The notes below the pieces were generated by a model. It worked only from the letters and a program-made list of their open reading frames with translations, ran no database searches and was not told where the DNA came from. 64,000 nucleotides of DNA from an uncultured Aquimarina sp. (GTDB lineage: Bacteria; Bacteroidota; Bacteroidia; Flavobacteriales; Flavobacteriaceae), in contig CANMTP010000004.1 in the NCBI GenBank assembly GCA_947500845.1, positions 62,001 through 126,000 on the forward strand, given 5' to 3'. Made by a program: the position numbers and the translations under genes. Positions 35,505 through 44,068 of the stretch are shown here, in pieces. Position 1 is the stretch's first letter, and every line of letters starts with the position of its first letter.

Positions 35505-36086
35505 TTAGTTGTTTTCAGCCAATAAGCAATTTTGATACAAAGCAACTTTGCGGTTTAACAAAGCTAAGCCTTCAGTACGTGGCATATTTGGATCAATCTT
35601 TACTTTACCTCCATCTGGTAGATGTACTACATAAAATCCTTCTTCAAAAGAAGAAAGTTTAATTATTTCTCCGTTAGCTTTTACGGCACTCCACGATTTT
35701 TGTGATGGACTATACACCAAATCAAGTTTTTCACCTTTTCTTTTCCCGTCTATAACGTTAATTTGTAGTCTGTTTTTTGTGGCGGTCATTTCAAAAGTAC
35801 TACCATCTCTCTCTACGATTTGAGTCTCGCTATCGCCTTCGTTCATGGCTATTGGATTCGAACCACTCCAAAATTCTATAACATTAAATATTAAAACATC
35901 ACCTACCACGAACAGTGCGTAAACAGGTATAATATTAAGTCCCCAAAAAACCAGGTTATTAACAAATTTACTGTCACTTATATCGTTATTCCAGTCTTTT
36001 AAACCATTAAAGGCGCTAAAAGAACCTAGACAACTAGTAAACAAGACAGAAGCGGATAATGCAAGGCACATTGTTAGTTTTTTCAT
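35505..36086 (-). CDS. DUF3332 lipoprotein
   Basis: The 193-aa protein has a lipoprotein signal (MKKLTMCLALSASVLFTSCLG, Cys 19), then FSAFNGLKDWNNDISDSKFV, a hydrophobic segment (FWGLNIIPVYALFVVGDVLIFNVIEFW) and a polar C-terminal domain. This is the DUF3332 layout common in Bacteroidota. ATG at 36086 is preferred over the frame from 36125, which would spoil the signal peptide. Function unknown. Confidence 0.86.
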   Translation of the reverse strand: MKKLTMCLALSASVLFTSCLGSFSAFNGLKDWNNDISDSKFVNNLVFWGLNIIPVYALFVVGDVLIFNVIEFWSGSNPIAMNEGDSETQIVERDGSTFEMTATKNRLQINVIDGKRKGEKLDLVYSPSQKSWSAVKANGEIIKLSSFEEGFYVVHLPDGGKVKIDPNMPRTEGLALLNRKVALYQNCLLAENN

Positions 36087-36277
36087 AATGTGAAGATTTT
36101 TAAGTTTATACAAAAATAACAACATGACCGAGCAAAATTAACTCATATACATATTTGGATAGCGCATTCAATATTCGATGGCAAAAAAATCAAAAAATGA
36201 TTATACCATCTTGAAGGTGTGTATATCAGGCAGTAGAAATACTCTGCCTTATTAATTCATCATGAAGGTAAAAATAA

Positions 36278-37321
36278 TTATGATATAGATCCTTTTTTAT
36301 GGGCTGCTGTGTATTTAAATTTATATTCTTTGGGACTACATTTATATTTTTTCTTAAAAATCTTGCAAAAATAGCTTCTACTGGTAAGCCCAACAGAATA
36401 AACAATCTCAGATATTGTGAGATCTGTATTTACGATAAATTTTTCTGCTTTTTCCAAGCGTACATTCCTAACAAAATCAGAAACCGTTCTGTCGAACATA
36501 AATTTAAAACCTTCTTGAAGTTTTGCAGGCGATAGCCCCGACTCTAAACACAAACTTTTAATAGTGTGTTGGATTTCTGGATACTTTTTAATATAATCAC
36601 TAATTTCAGAAATCATTTTCAACTCATTTTTTAAGAGTCCGCTAGTATTTGAGTTACTCTCAATTTCTGCGTGAAATTTTTCAATATGCTTTGCCAATAT
36701 CAAATAATATCTTCCTTTTTGGGATAATAGCTCAGAAATTTCATTAGAATGCTCCATACCAAACAACAGTTTTAATTGCTCTGCTATTTTAAGACTGTAA
36801 TTACCTAAATGAAAATGTTTGGACTTTGTCTTTATATTACTCAATAAATCCTGAAGCTTTTTGTCATATTGATTATCTTCTTTGCTGAATTTTTCAAAAT
36901 ATTCCTTTTTATCTACACAAATAATATTAAGCATCAGATGATTGTCCTTTTTAATTAAAATCCTACTTGACAATCCCTTATCACTATGTACAACCGCTGT
37001 TTGAAACTGTTCTATTTGCGTAAATCGCTCATTGGACTCAAATTGATGAAAACAGCTACCATCCAAACAGTATAAAAACTGAAGTGATTCTGACGCAATG
37101 GCATCAATAGGAATCTCTATATCTTTATACAGTTTGAAATTAAAATCAAAAGATTGCAATCCATTTTGCAAATTTGTATATCGCACCTGCCCATTACCCA
37201 ATCCAGGTTTTAAAGTAAGTGTATGAATATCATAATTAATAGCAATACTTCCTTCGAGATGCTCTTGTAAAACATTTAATTGAGAAGGAATGCTTAAATC
37301 TTCATTCTGTAACTTATCCAT
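36278..37321 (-). CDS. AraC-family transcriptional regulator (paralogue 2)
   Basis: The 347-aa protein has the C-terminal AraC double HTH (LTISEIVYSVGLTSRSYFCKIFKKKYKCSP within it) and the N-terminal sensor region of the four-paralogue set (LQNGLQSFDFNFKLYKDIEI). It ends with a Lys/His-rich tail. It is divergent from the SRAP-like gene across 260 bp, so it could control that gene. Ligand unknown. Confidence 0.88.
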   Translation of the reverse strand: MDKLQNEDLSIPSQLNVLQEHLEGSIAINYDIHTLTLKPGLGNGQVRYTNLQNGLQSFDFNFKLYKDIEIPIDAIASESLQFLYCLDGSCFHQFESNERFTQIEQFQTAVVHSDKGLSSRILIKKDNHLMLNIICVDKKEYFEKFSKEDNQYDKKLQDLLSNIKTKSKHFHLGNYSLKIAEQLKLLFGMEHSNEISELLSQKGRYYLILAKHIEKFHAEIESNSNTSGLLKNELKMISEISDYIKKYPEIQHTIKSLCLESGLSPAKLQEGFKFMFDRTVSDFVRNVRLEKAEKFIVNTDLTISEIVYSVGLTSRSYFCKIFKKKYKCSPKEYKFKYTAAHKKGSIS

Positions 37322-37549
37322 AGTGCCCCCTATTAAGAATTTAACATTTTATTTTTAAACAGCTATATATTAGACTGTTATACAAAAATAGCGGGTTACC
37401 GCACCTTGGCTTATCTTTATTAAAGATTTCCTTACCTCTGTTGCGTCAAAAAGCAAACAATTATGAAATTTTAACGTTTAATTTACTGAAAGGGTTACTA
37501 ATTATATGGTTCGAGACAACCTTGTAGTGTGTTTATTATTTACTTGCGT

Positions 37550-37589
37550 AAGTAATTGGGAATGATGTAAAAGTATTGGGAATGATGTA
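37550..37589 (+). repeat. Tandem direct repeat at the SRAP-like gene start
   Basis: A 20-nt unit (37550-37569, AAGTAATTGGGAATGATGTA) is repeated with one base missing at 37571-37589. The second copy supplies the ATG-ATG-TAT start of the downstream gene; the first copy reads ATG-ATG-TAA and so cannot be translated. Confidence 0.8.
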
Positions 37590-38286
37590 TAAGAAGATTT
37601 CAAATATCGCAGAGAGAGAACTAATCGAGAGGGAACTGGGTATTTCCTATAAGTTCCCAAGACTTTATACACCAAATTCTGTTATAGATGGTACAGAAGA
37701 AGCTACTTTATCTGTAATCACCATGCATAACCCTAATCATATATCCTATGCTATCTGGGGGCTTCTACCCACCGATTATGAAGGAGAGTGGTCTGATTTT
37801 CAAAAAGTTTTGGATACACTTAATATTTGCAAGGATAATTTAAACGCTAACGGAATCTTTAAGGAGCCGTACCTTGAAAGACGCTGTGTAATTATAGTCA
37901 CCGGATTTTATATTTATCATTTATACAAAGGCTCTTTATATCCTTATTACGTTTATCTGGATGCTAAAAAACCTTTTTATATCGCCGGAATTTATAATAT
38001 TCTTAATGATGGCTTTATTACCTGCTCTATGATAATGACAGAAGCCTCTGGTATTGTTGGTGATATTCAAAACCTAAATGCTAAGATGCCGGTATTCATT
38101 TCTGAATCTTTTAATGATACCTGGTTAGATAAACAGACAACTATTGATGAAATTGATTACATTCTCGACAACCCAGAAAATTTAAATTTAAAAGCACATC
38201 CAATCGCCAAGGAGTTTTTTAAGAATGATATCTCTTACGATTCTATGCTGGATCCTGTATATTATGAGGGTATTCCTATTCCGTAG
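37582..38286 (+). CDS. SRAP (YedK/HMCES)-family protein lacking catalytic residues
   Basis: The 234-aa protein keeps the SRAP framework: ISYAIWGLLPTDY, LNANGIFKEPYLERRCVIIV, a GFY motif, PFYIAGIYN and IMTEASGIVGDIQNLNAKMPVFI. SRAP enzymes crosslink to abasic sites through Cys2, helped by Asn, Glu and His. Here position 2 is Met (MMYKK, flavobacterial homologues start MCY), the Glu of GFYEW is Ile (GFYIYH), and the His before the RMP motif is Gln (IQNLNAKMP). Only the Asn (LNANG) remains. It probably cannot form the usual DNA-protein crosslink and may bind DNA or be degenerating. It overlaps the convergent YdhR-like gene by 11 bp. Confidence 0.75.
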   Translation: MMYKKISNIAERELIERELGISYKFPRLYTPNSVIDGTEEATLSVITMHNPNHISYAIWGLLPTDYEGEWSDFQKVLDTLNICKDNLNANGIFKEPYLERRCVIIVTGFYIYHLYKGSLYPYYVYLDAKKPFYIAGIYNILNDGFITCSMIMTEASGIVGDIQNLNAKMPVFISESFNDTWLDKQTTIDEIDYILDNPENLNLKAHPIAKEFFKNDISYDSMLDPVYYEGIPIP

Positions 38287-38608
38287 TATCGCATGGTTTA
38301 ATATTCCTTCCTTTAATTTCTCTTTGTAAATTACCTACATCAATTTTTAGTGTCATAGGAATCACTCCATATTTAGGTCCAAGACCATCAGTTAAAAATT
38401 GTCCTAAATACTGATGCGCGAATTCTATACTTTCAAAAATGAACGTTCCGCCGATAGTCTTGGTTTCTTCATTAGTATAACAAAACACAGAAATTAATCC
38501 CTTAATATTTATTAAAACATTTTTTATTTCTTTGGAAACTTCATTTACGCTCTCGATAGGTAAATTTGATTTAAATTTTAAATTGACAATAGCTTTTTGG
38601 TCACTCAT
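38276..38608 (-). CDS. YdhR-like monooxygenase-fold protein
   Basis: The 110-aa protein resembles the small YdhR / antibiotic-biosynthesis-monooxygenase ferredoxin-like fold: INIKGLISVFCYTNEETKTI, then GGTFIFESIEFAHQYLGQFL. ATG at 38608 fits best; the frame continues upstream to 38656 without a better start. Its tail overlaps the SRAP-like gene by 11 bp. Substrate unknown. Confidence 0.68.
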   Translation of the reverse strand: MSDQKAIVNLKFKSNLPIESVNEVSKEIKNVLINIKGLISVFCYTNEETKTIGGTFIFESIEFAHQYLGQFLTDGLGPKYGVIPMTLKIDVGNLQREIKGRNIKPCDTTE

Positions 38609-38760
38609 TGATAGCATTTGGGGTTTTGATTTGGACACTCTTATTTTTCGAACCAAATTTCAATTGTAAGTAAAATCGTGGTTTTTATTGGTTTTATAAA
38701 TTTAATTCAGAAGTCGATTACTCAATTAATTCAAAAAGTTAATTTATTAACGCCATCACT

Positions 38761-39777
38761 CTAAGCCTTAATTTTCTTTCTGTAGTCGGTTGGTAGAATT
38801 CCGTAGCGCTCAAAAAAAATCTTCGAAAAGTAACTCCTACTTTTAAAACCAATATTATAAACAATCTCGGAGATGGAGTAATTCGTATTTTTGATATAAT
38901 CTCTTGCGATTTCGAGTTTTAATTGACGGACATATTCGTTGACCGATTTGGAATACAAAACTTTAAAACCAAGTTGTAGTTTCTTAGGACTTAGACCAAC
39001 TCTTGTTGCTAAAGCACTCACCGATAAAGGTTCAGAAATATTATCAATGATATACCCTGATAGGTTGTGAATTTTTTTGATATCTTCTTTTGACAAAGAT
39101 TCTGGCAGTGCCCGACCATTTTCATAATTGCTGTGTTCGAGCATTTGCATTGCCAAAATCAAATTGAGTTGCCCCTCAATGGATAATGTTCGAACAATAC
39201 CGCTCTCATGACTATCATGTAACTGTTTAATTTGATCGGCAATTTTTAAATTGAAATTACCATAATGTTTATATGGTGAATTTTTATTTTCTTCTGTAAA
39301 GGCAGAAAATAAGCTCTCACTCAGATAAGACAAATTATTATTCTTTTTCTTAGCATATTCATTAGGCAATACATATATAAAATTAACCTTAACCGATGCC
39401 GCCTTTGGGAAAACATAAGTTTCTTTGGAAAACTTTTTGGTAGATATAATAATATTCTGATATCGTTCAAACGTAAGTGGTCGCTCTTCTGAATCATTAA
39501 TATATTCAAGTTTTCCTTCTGATATAAATATAAACTCTACCGGATTTGCATTCTCAATATTGAAAATGATTTTAGTATCTTCAACAAAATTAACATCATA
39601 ATCTACCAGAGAAACCCCCCAATCAAAGGCTATTGTTCGAACTATCCCAACTCCTAATTCATTATTAAACTCTAAGATGTGTTCTCCCCATCGTTGTGTT
39701 AATTCACCATTTAAATGACGATTTAATTGCTTCAAAATCTCGGCACCATCTACACTATTTATTTCAATCTTTTGCAT
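38761..39777 (-). CDS. AraC-family transcriptional regulator (paralogue 3)
   Basis: The 338-aa protein shares LTQRWGEHILEFNNELGVGIV and FDWGVSLVDYDVNF with paralogue 1 and ends in the AraC HTH (YSISEIVYNIGFKSRSYFSKIFFERYGILP). Of the four it is the closest in N-terminal sequence to the 11313 gene. It lies between the YdhR-like gene and paralogue 4, all on the minus strand. Confidence 0.9.
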   Translation of the reverse strand: MQKIEINSVDGAEILKQLNRHLNGELTQRWGEHILEFNNELGVGIVRTIAFDWGVSLVDYDVNFVEDTKIIFNIENANPVEFIFISEGKLEYINDSEERPLTFERYQNIIISTKKFSKETYVFPKAASVKVNFIYVLPNEYAKKKNNNLSYLSESLFSAFTEENKNSPYKHYGNFNLKIADQIKQLHDSHESGIVRTLSIEGQLNLILAMQMLEHSNYENGRALPESLSKEDIKKIHNLSGYIIDNISEPLSVSALATRVGLSPKKLQLGFKVLYSKSVNEYVRQLKLEIARDYIKNTNYSISEIVYNIGFKSRSYFSKIFFERYGILPTDYRKKIKA

Positions 39778-39956
39778 TTTGCTACTAAAATCTATATGCT
39801 ATTTTTTGTTTTGTACAAAAAAAACAGATTTACGTTAAACAGATTGACAATTTTGAAACATATACTAACACTTTTGGTCAGTTTAGATAAGAAAATTATA
39901 CATTAATTCTACACATTATAGATGCTCAATAAGATATTATTTTGACTTTAAAGCAA

Positions 39957-41000
39957 TTAGGCCGATTGTGTGCCCTGCTCCCTATTCCTTACCTGGTCAA
40001 GATATTGTTTTGGATTTACACCAAAGCGTTTCTTGAATAATTTTGAAAAATAACTCCTGGAGTTGATTCCTACCTTATATGTGATTTCGGTAATATTTAG
40101 ATCTGAAGATTCCATAAGATTTTTTGCCGTTTCTATCCTATAATTCTTGATATATTCATTTACCGAAGTACCATATAGTTGCTTAAATCCGTTTTGAAGC
40201 GTATTTTGATTTAAACCTACTCGTTTGGCTAGATTTACGATATTGTCTATACTTTCAATTTCTTCTTTAATAATAGTTACTGCTTCTTCTATACTTTCAA
40301 TAGTTGTTTGGCGCAAAATTAATCGCTTATCTGGTTCGTTTAAATCATCCAGGTATTGTTTCAACTGGTGGGTTAAAATTTCATACGCCTTACCTTCCAG
40401 ATAAACTTGCCGCATAAAACCCGTGAGTTCGCATTCCGTAAATTCAGAAATAAATTTAGCGACATCGAGACTATAATAATTCTTATAGAAAAATTGATTG
40501 ATTCCATTTATATCTCTAAATAATTCAATGAGGTCTTCATTCATATTTGGAAGAAAGGATTCTATTTTTTGTTCAAACTTCTTCCTGTTAATCTCTAAAC
40601 TAAAAATACAAATAGGAGTATGTGCCGGAATCTTAAAAATATGATTATTTTTAGGAGTACTGGAGAGCATGGAGTTCTCTAAACGCTTTATTTCTTGAAA
40701 CTCTTGGTCATTCTCAAATTTATGATAAAAACCGGATTCTCTATTAAAAATAATCTTTAGGGGATGAACCACCCCCTTCTTTAATTCGTAAAAAAAGTCT
40801 TTTTTCAATAAATAATCAGTTTCAACAACCCCAACGCCAAAATCAAATTGAAAAGAACGCATATATCCAGAACCAAATTCTTCTGGCAATTGCACACAAC
40901 ATTCATGATTAGAATTTTCATAATCAACACCGAGACTTTCTGCAAATTCTACAATTATATTACTTACGTTATGATCTTGTATTACAATTTTCTTTTTCAT
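39957..41000 (-). CDS. AraC-family transcriptional regulator (paralogue 4)
   Basis: The 347-aa protein has the conserved HTH (LNITEITYKVGINSRSYFSKLFKKRFGVNP) and a diverged N-terminal half that keeps GSGYMRSFQFDFGVGVVETDYLL. It starts about 200 bp from the DUF1328 gene on the opposite strand. Regulation of that small-gene cluster is possible by position only. Confidence 0.89.
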   Translation of the reverse strand: MKKKIVIQDHNVSNIIVEFAESLGVDYENSNHECCVQLPEEFGSGYMRSFQFDFGVGVVETDYLLKKDFFYELKKGVVHPLKIIFNRESGFYHKFENDQEFQEIKRLENSMLSSTPKNNHIFKIPAHTPICIFSLEINRKKFEQKIESFLPNMNEDLIELFRDINGINQFFYKNYYSLDVAKFISEFTECELTGFMRQVYLEGKAYEILTHQLKQYLDDLNEPDKRLILRQTTIESIEEAVTIIKEEIESIDNIVNLAKRVGLNQNTLQNGFKQLYGTSVNEYIKNYRIETAKNLMESSDLNITEITYKVGINSRSYFSKLFKKRFGVNPKQYLDQVRNREQGTQSA

Positions 41001-41146
41001 GAAGCTAGGTTGGCAGTTGCTTGTATTAAAGATACATTTAATTTTGGAAGTTTACAGTACCTATTCTCTAATAAAGCAAAGGAGTTAAGAAAACGTTTGA
41101 TACAGCTAAGGACTCTTCATAGATTTAAAGAAATTTATCATGAAAA

Positions 41147-41157
41147 GATTTGATAAT
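41147..41157 (+). promoter_or_regulatory. Putative promoter element of the DUF1328 gene
   Basis: GATTTGATAAT lies 53 bp before the start codon, sharing 11 nt with the elements before the rhodopsin and DUF2945 genes at a similar distance. It sits in a short palindrome (GATTTGATAATCAAATC). Confidence 0.3.
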
Positions 41158-41209
41158 CAAATCACTCTTAATTAAAAGAGACTTTTTAATAACTAAATAA
41201 TTACAAACT

Positions 41210-41374
41210 ATGTTACGTTGGACAATTATCTTTATCGTTTTAGCTCTGATCGCTGGAGTTTTGGGGTTTGGTGGTATTGCTGCAGGAGCTGCGAGCATTG
41301 CAAAAATCTTATTCTTCATTTTTATCGTACTTTTTATTTTATCACTCATATTCGGGAAAAGATTTAAAGCATAA
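41210..41374 (+). CDS. DUF1328 family small membrane protein (YtjA-like)
   Basis: A complete 54-codon frame from ATG at 41210 to TAA at 41372-41374 encodes [20 protein letters not shown], a [16 protein letters not shown] segment and a basic end (GKRFKA). This is the DUF1328/UPF0391 signature (W near the start, [15 protein letters not shown]). These two-span stress proteins have no known activity. A long opposite-strand frame here is only its shadow. Confidence 0.92.
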   Translation: MLRWTIIFIVLALIAGVLGFGGIAAGAASIAKILFFIFIVLFILSLIFGKRFKA

Positions 41375-41395
41375 CTAATCATAAATTAATAAACC

Positions 41396-41557
41396 ATGAA
41401 AAAAATAACATTAGTATTGGCAACTACTCTCCTGCTAATAGCTACAACTATAGGCTGTAGAGAAAAGAAAAGCACTGGAGAAAAAGTAGAAGATGCTGTA
41501 GAAGAAAGCGCAGAAGAAGTAGAAGATGCTGTGGAAGATGCAACAGATGATAATTAA
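41396..41557 (+). CDS. Small acidic lipoprotein, 53 aa
   Basis: A frame from ATG at 41396 to TAA at 41555-41557 encodes a signal peptide with a lipobox (IATTIGC, Cys 21) and a short mature part made of Glu/Asp-rich helix repeats (EKVEDAVEESAEEVEDAVED). It resembles small entericidin-like or YtxH-partner lipoproteins in size. It starts 21 bp after the DUF1328 gene and is followed by a terminator, so the two form one unit. Confidence 0.75.
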   Translation: MKKITLVLATTLLLIATTIGCREKKSTGEKVEDAVEESAEEVEDAVEDATDDN

Positions 41558-41586
41558 ACAAAAGTAAGTAAGGAGAAAATTTTGGA

Positions 41587-41622
41587 AAAAACCAGGTAAA
41601 CAGGCATGAGGTTACCTGGTTT
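41587..41622 (+). terminator. Rho-independent terminator
   Basis: Perfect 12-nt arms AAAACCAGGTAA (41587-41598) and TTACCTGGTTTT (41611-41622) flank a 12-nt loop, 29 bp after the lipoprotein stop. Confidence 0.85.
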
Positions 41623-41664
41623 TCTTAACCAATCAAATCATTTTGAACCAAAAAACATCTCAAT

Positions 41665-41781
41665 ATGAATCAATCCAACAAAATTAGCACCAAGATAGTC
41701 TTTAAGACTGCAATATGCTTATTTGCTGCACTGTTTACCTTTATGTGCGTGTATGTATACTTAATCCTTGTAGGCAACTAA
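41665..41781 (+). CDS. Tiny membrane protein, 38 aa
   Basis: A frame from ATG at 41665 to TAA at 41779-41781 encodes a polar N-terminus (MNQSNKISTK) and one hydrophobic span (AICLFAALFTFMCVYVYLIL). It fits the series of very small stress-type genes around it. Evidence is the coding pattern and start only. Confidence 0.5.
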   Translation: MNQSNKISTKIVFKTAICLFAALFTFMCVYVYLILVGN

Positions 41782-41840
41782 GAATTATAAATCACATCAC
41801 CATTTACTTAAATAATTTTAGCTCAAATAAATATAAAATC

Positions 41841-41963
41841 ATGGAAAGAAAATTTAAACAAAAAGAAAGAAAAAAACCTCTGACAGATTTAGGAAAACCT
41901 ACTAAAAACCCTAATCAGCCCAACTTAGAGAAAAGTACGATCACAGAAAAAAAAGAGAAGTAA
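41841..41963 (+). CDS. Small basic soluble protein, 40 aa
   Basis: ATG at 41841 begins a 40-aa Lys/Glu/Pro-rich peptide (KPTKNPNQPNLEKS) with no hydrophobic core, likely disordered. It ends at a bidirectional terminator. Upstream extension of the frame to 41715 is not convincing. Function unknown. Confidence 0.5.
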   Translation: MERKFKQKERKKPLTDLGKPTKNPNQPNLEKSTITEKKEK

Positions 41964-41981
41964 AAAAATCACTTCTCTTTT
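41951..41981. terminator. Bidirectional terminator between convergent genes
   Basis: Arms AAAAGAGAAGT (41951-41961) and ACTTCTCTTTT (41971-41981) flank a 9-nt loop. The stem overlaps both stop regions (41963 and 41969) and has T-tracts on either strand. Confidence 0.8.
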
Positions 41982-42391
41982 TTCTTTGCAGGGTTTCTTG
42001 AGACACCGGCACTATCAGGGTCCATATATTTTACAAAATCTGAAGGGTTTTCCAATCGATAAAATTCTTCCCCTAAAATTAAAATAGGATTTTCTACAGT
42101 CTCGGGGTGTTTATCTATAACTTTTAACCAATCATTCGTTTCTAATTTGACATTGGCACTATAGGATTCTTGAAAATTTGGGTGTTCTTTGTTAACCAAT
42201 TCAGAAATTTGAATGCCTAAATTATTTGCAATTTCTATCCATTGGGTCCCAGGAATATTAGTTTTCGACGTATCAACCGCCAAAATATCTTTTTTAGAAG
42301 CACTCACATAACCATAAGTTTGCTTACCCAAAGAGGTTTCTGAATTATATATAAGTGTAATTTTATTTTTATCGGTAGAGATGATTCCCAT
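41969..42391 (-). CDS. ArsC-like thioredoxin-fold protein lacking the active-site cysteine
   Basis: The 140-aa protein follows the arsenate-reductase (ArsC/Spx) layout: ITLIYNSETSLGKQTYGYV, ISELVNKEHPNF, then NPILILGEEFYRLENPSDF. The usual CxxS/C catalytic cysteine position reads as Ser/Thr in NSETS, and no Cys is present in the protein, so it cannot be a normal reductase. ATG at 42391 is preferred; the frame from 42472 adds an unlikely leader. Confidence 0.62.
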   Translation of the reverse strand: MGIISTDKNKITLIYNSETSLGKQTYGYVSASKKDILAVDTSKTNIPGTQWIEIANNLGIQISELVNKEHPNFQESYSANVKLETNDWLKVIDKHPETVENPILILGEEFYRLENPSDFVKYMDPDSAGVSRNPAKKKEK

Positions 42392-42517
42392 AGTATTTAA
42401 ATTTTTAATTTTATTAAAAATATAACACGATATCCGATTTACGTAATGCGATACCGATAAATGATGACTCATTTAAAATTACCGGTAAAATCATAAACAA
42501 TATAAAGAACAGCAGAC

Positions 42518-43939
42518 ATGATCATCACCATTAGTATCTATATAATTCTTACTCTTTTAGCAATAGTACATATTATATTATACAGCTCAAGACCAACCAA
42601 ATCGCTGAGCTGGCTGCTCATTGTTTTAATATTTCCATTTATTGGTATTTTATTATATATCACTTTTGGTATCAACCGAAGAAAATTCAAACTTTTCAAG
42701 CTCAAAGAAACTGTAAAAAGACGTTTATATGATAAAAAATTCAGAGATCAATTAATTAAAGATCAAAAGGTTGAGTTTGAAAGTAAAAAAAACGCAAAAT
42801 TATCTGAGTTATTAAGAAACAGTTCCAATTTTGCTACTCAACCTGCCAACGATGTCAAAGTGTTACAAAATGGAAAAGAGACTTTTGATATTATTTTTGA
42901 AGAATTACAAAAAGCAGAAAAATTTATACATCTACAATACTATATTTTTGAAGAAGGAGAATTGTTTGACAAGCTGTATTCCTTATTAAAGGAAAAACTC
43001 GAAAACAAGGTAGAAGTAAGAATTCTTTATGACGCAATAGGAAGCTACTCATTACGAAAAAAAGCGAAGAAGAAATTTCGAGATATCGGAGCAAAAGTAT
43101 ACCCCATAATGCCACTTCATTTTGGCAGCTTTTTATTTACTTTAAATTATCGAAACCATAGAAAAATTATAGTAATCGATGGTAAAGTTGGTTTTACCGG
43201 TGGTGTTAATATTTCTGATAAGTATATTAAATCTGATTCAGAACTCGGTATATGGGATGATACTCATATATACCTGAAGGGTCCAGCGGTAGACAGTCTA
43301 CATCGTGTTTTTATTAAAGATTATTATTTTGCCAGCGATCAGGAATTATTATTAAAAGACGAATATCTCCCTGAAGTTGAAAAACAAGGTGATGTTTCGG
43401 TGCAAATTGTGGCTGGAGGACCCGATGCAGATCATCCTTCTATTATGCAACAATACATTAAAATGATTAATTTGGCCGAAGAGTATATTTACATTTCTAA
43501 TCCATACTTCATTCCAAATAGCGCGATGTTGGAAGCACTTAGAATCGCTGCATTAAGCGGTGTGCAGATTAAGTTGTTAGTTCCTAAAAAATCAGATTCC
43601 TGGCTGGCAAAACATAGTATGCTATCATTTTTTCAGGAATTATTGTTCTTAGGAATAGAAATCTATCAACAGAAAAATGATTTTCTGCATAGTAAAGTAA
43701 TTGTAATGGACGGTGAAATTGCTTCTGTAGGCTCTGGAAACTTTGATCACAGAAGCTTTGAGCATAACTTTGAAACCAATGCTTTGATTTATGATAACAA
43801 AGTCGCAGAAAGTATTTGTGAAGATTTTATTCGTGATTGTAAAGAAAGTGTGCTCCTTGAATATGAAACGTATAAAAACCGTCCTTTAAAACGGAAATTT
43901 TCCGAAGGCATTGCCAGGTTTTTCAGCCCTCTATTATAG
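42518..43939 (+). CDS. cls: Cardiolipin synthase (phospholipase D family)
   Basis: The 473-aa enzyme has two N-terminal membrane helices and two HKD motifs: NHRKIIVIDGKVGFTGG and FLHSKVIVMDGEIASVGSGNFD. It joins two phosphatidylglycerol molecules to cardiolipin in the inner membrane. Layout and length match ClsA-type enzymes. It stands alone. Confidence 0.94.
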   Translation: MIITISIYIILTLLAIVHIILYSSRPTKSLSWLLIVLIFPFIGILLYITFGINRRKFKLFKLKETVKRRLYDKKFRDQLIKDQKVEFESKKNAKLSELLRNSSNFATQPANDVKVLQNGKETFDIIFEELQKAEKFIHLQYYIFEEGELFDKLYSLLKEKLENKVEVRILYDAIGSYSLRKKAKKKFRDIGAKVYPIMPLHFGSFLFTLNYRNHRKIIVIDGKVGFTGGVNISDKYIKSDSELGIWDDTHIYLKGPAVDSLHRVFIKDYYFASDQELLLKDEYLPEVEKQGDVSVQIVAGGPDADHPSIMQQYIKMINLAEEYIYISNPYFIPNSAMLEALRIAALSGVQIKLLVPKKSDSWLAKHSMLSFFQELLFLGIEIYQQKNDFLHSKVIVMDGEIASVGSGNFDHRSFEHNFETNALIYDNKVAESICEDFIRDCKESVLLEYETYKNRPLKRKFSEGIARFFSPLL

Positions 43940-44068
43940 GCTTTTCTTAAATTTCGTTAAACTTTAATTCTAATATCTAATGAGTCAAAAACTGGGGTTT
44001 TTGAGTCAACTACTACTATGTGTTCGATATAATTTTGATTAAACAAAAATTATAAACAAAAACATACA

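Noticed and set aside
43997..44037. Complete TTTG/TAnnTTTG promoter before the PorT-like gene
   Set aside because: The upstream TTTG is 26 bp from TAATTTTG, too far for the usual spacing; only the -7 box is kept as tentative.
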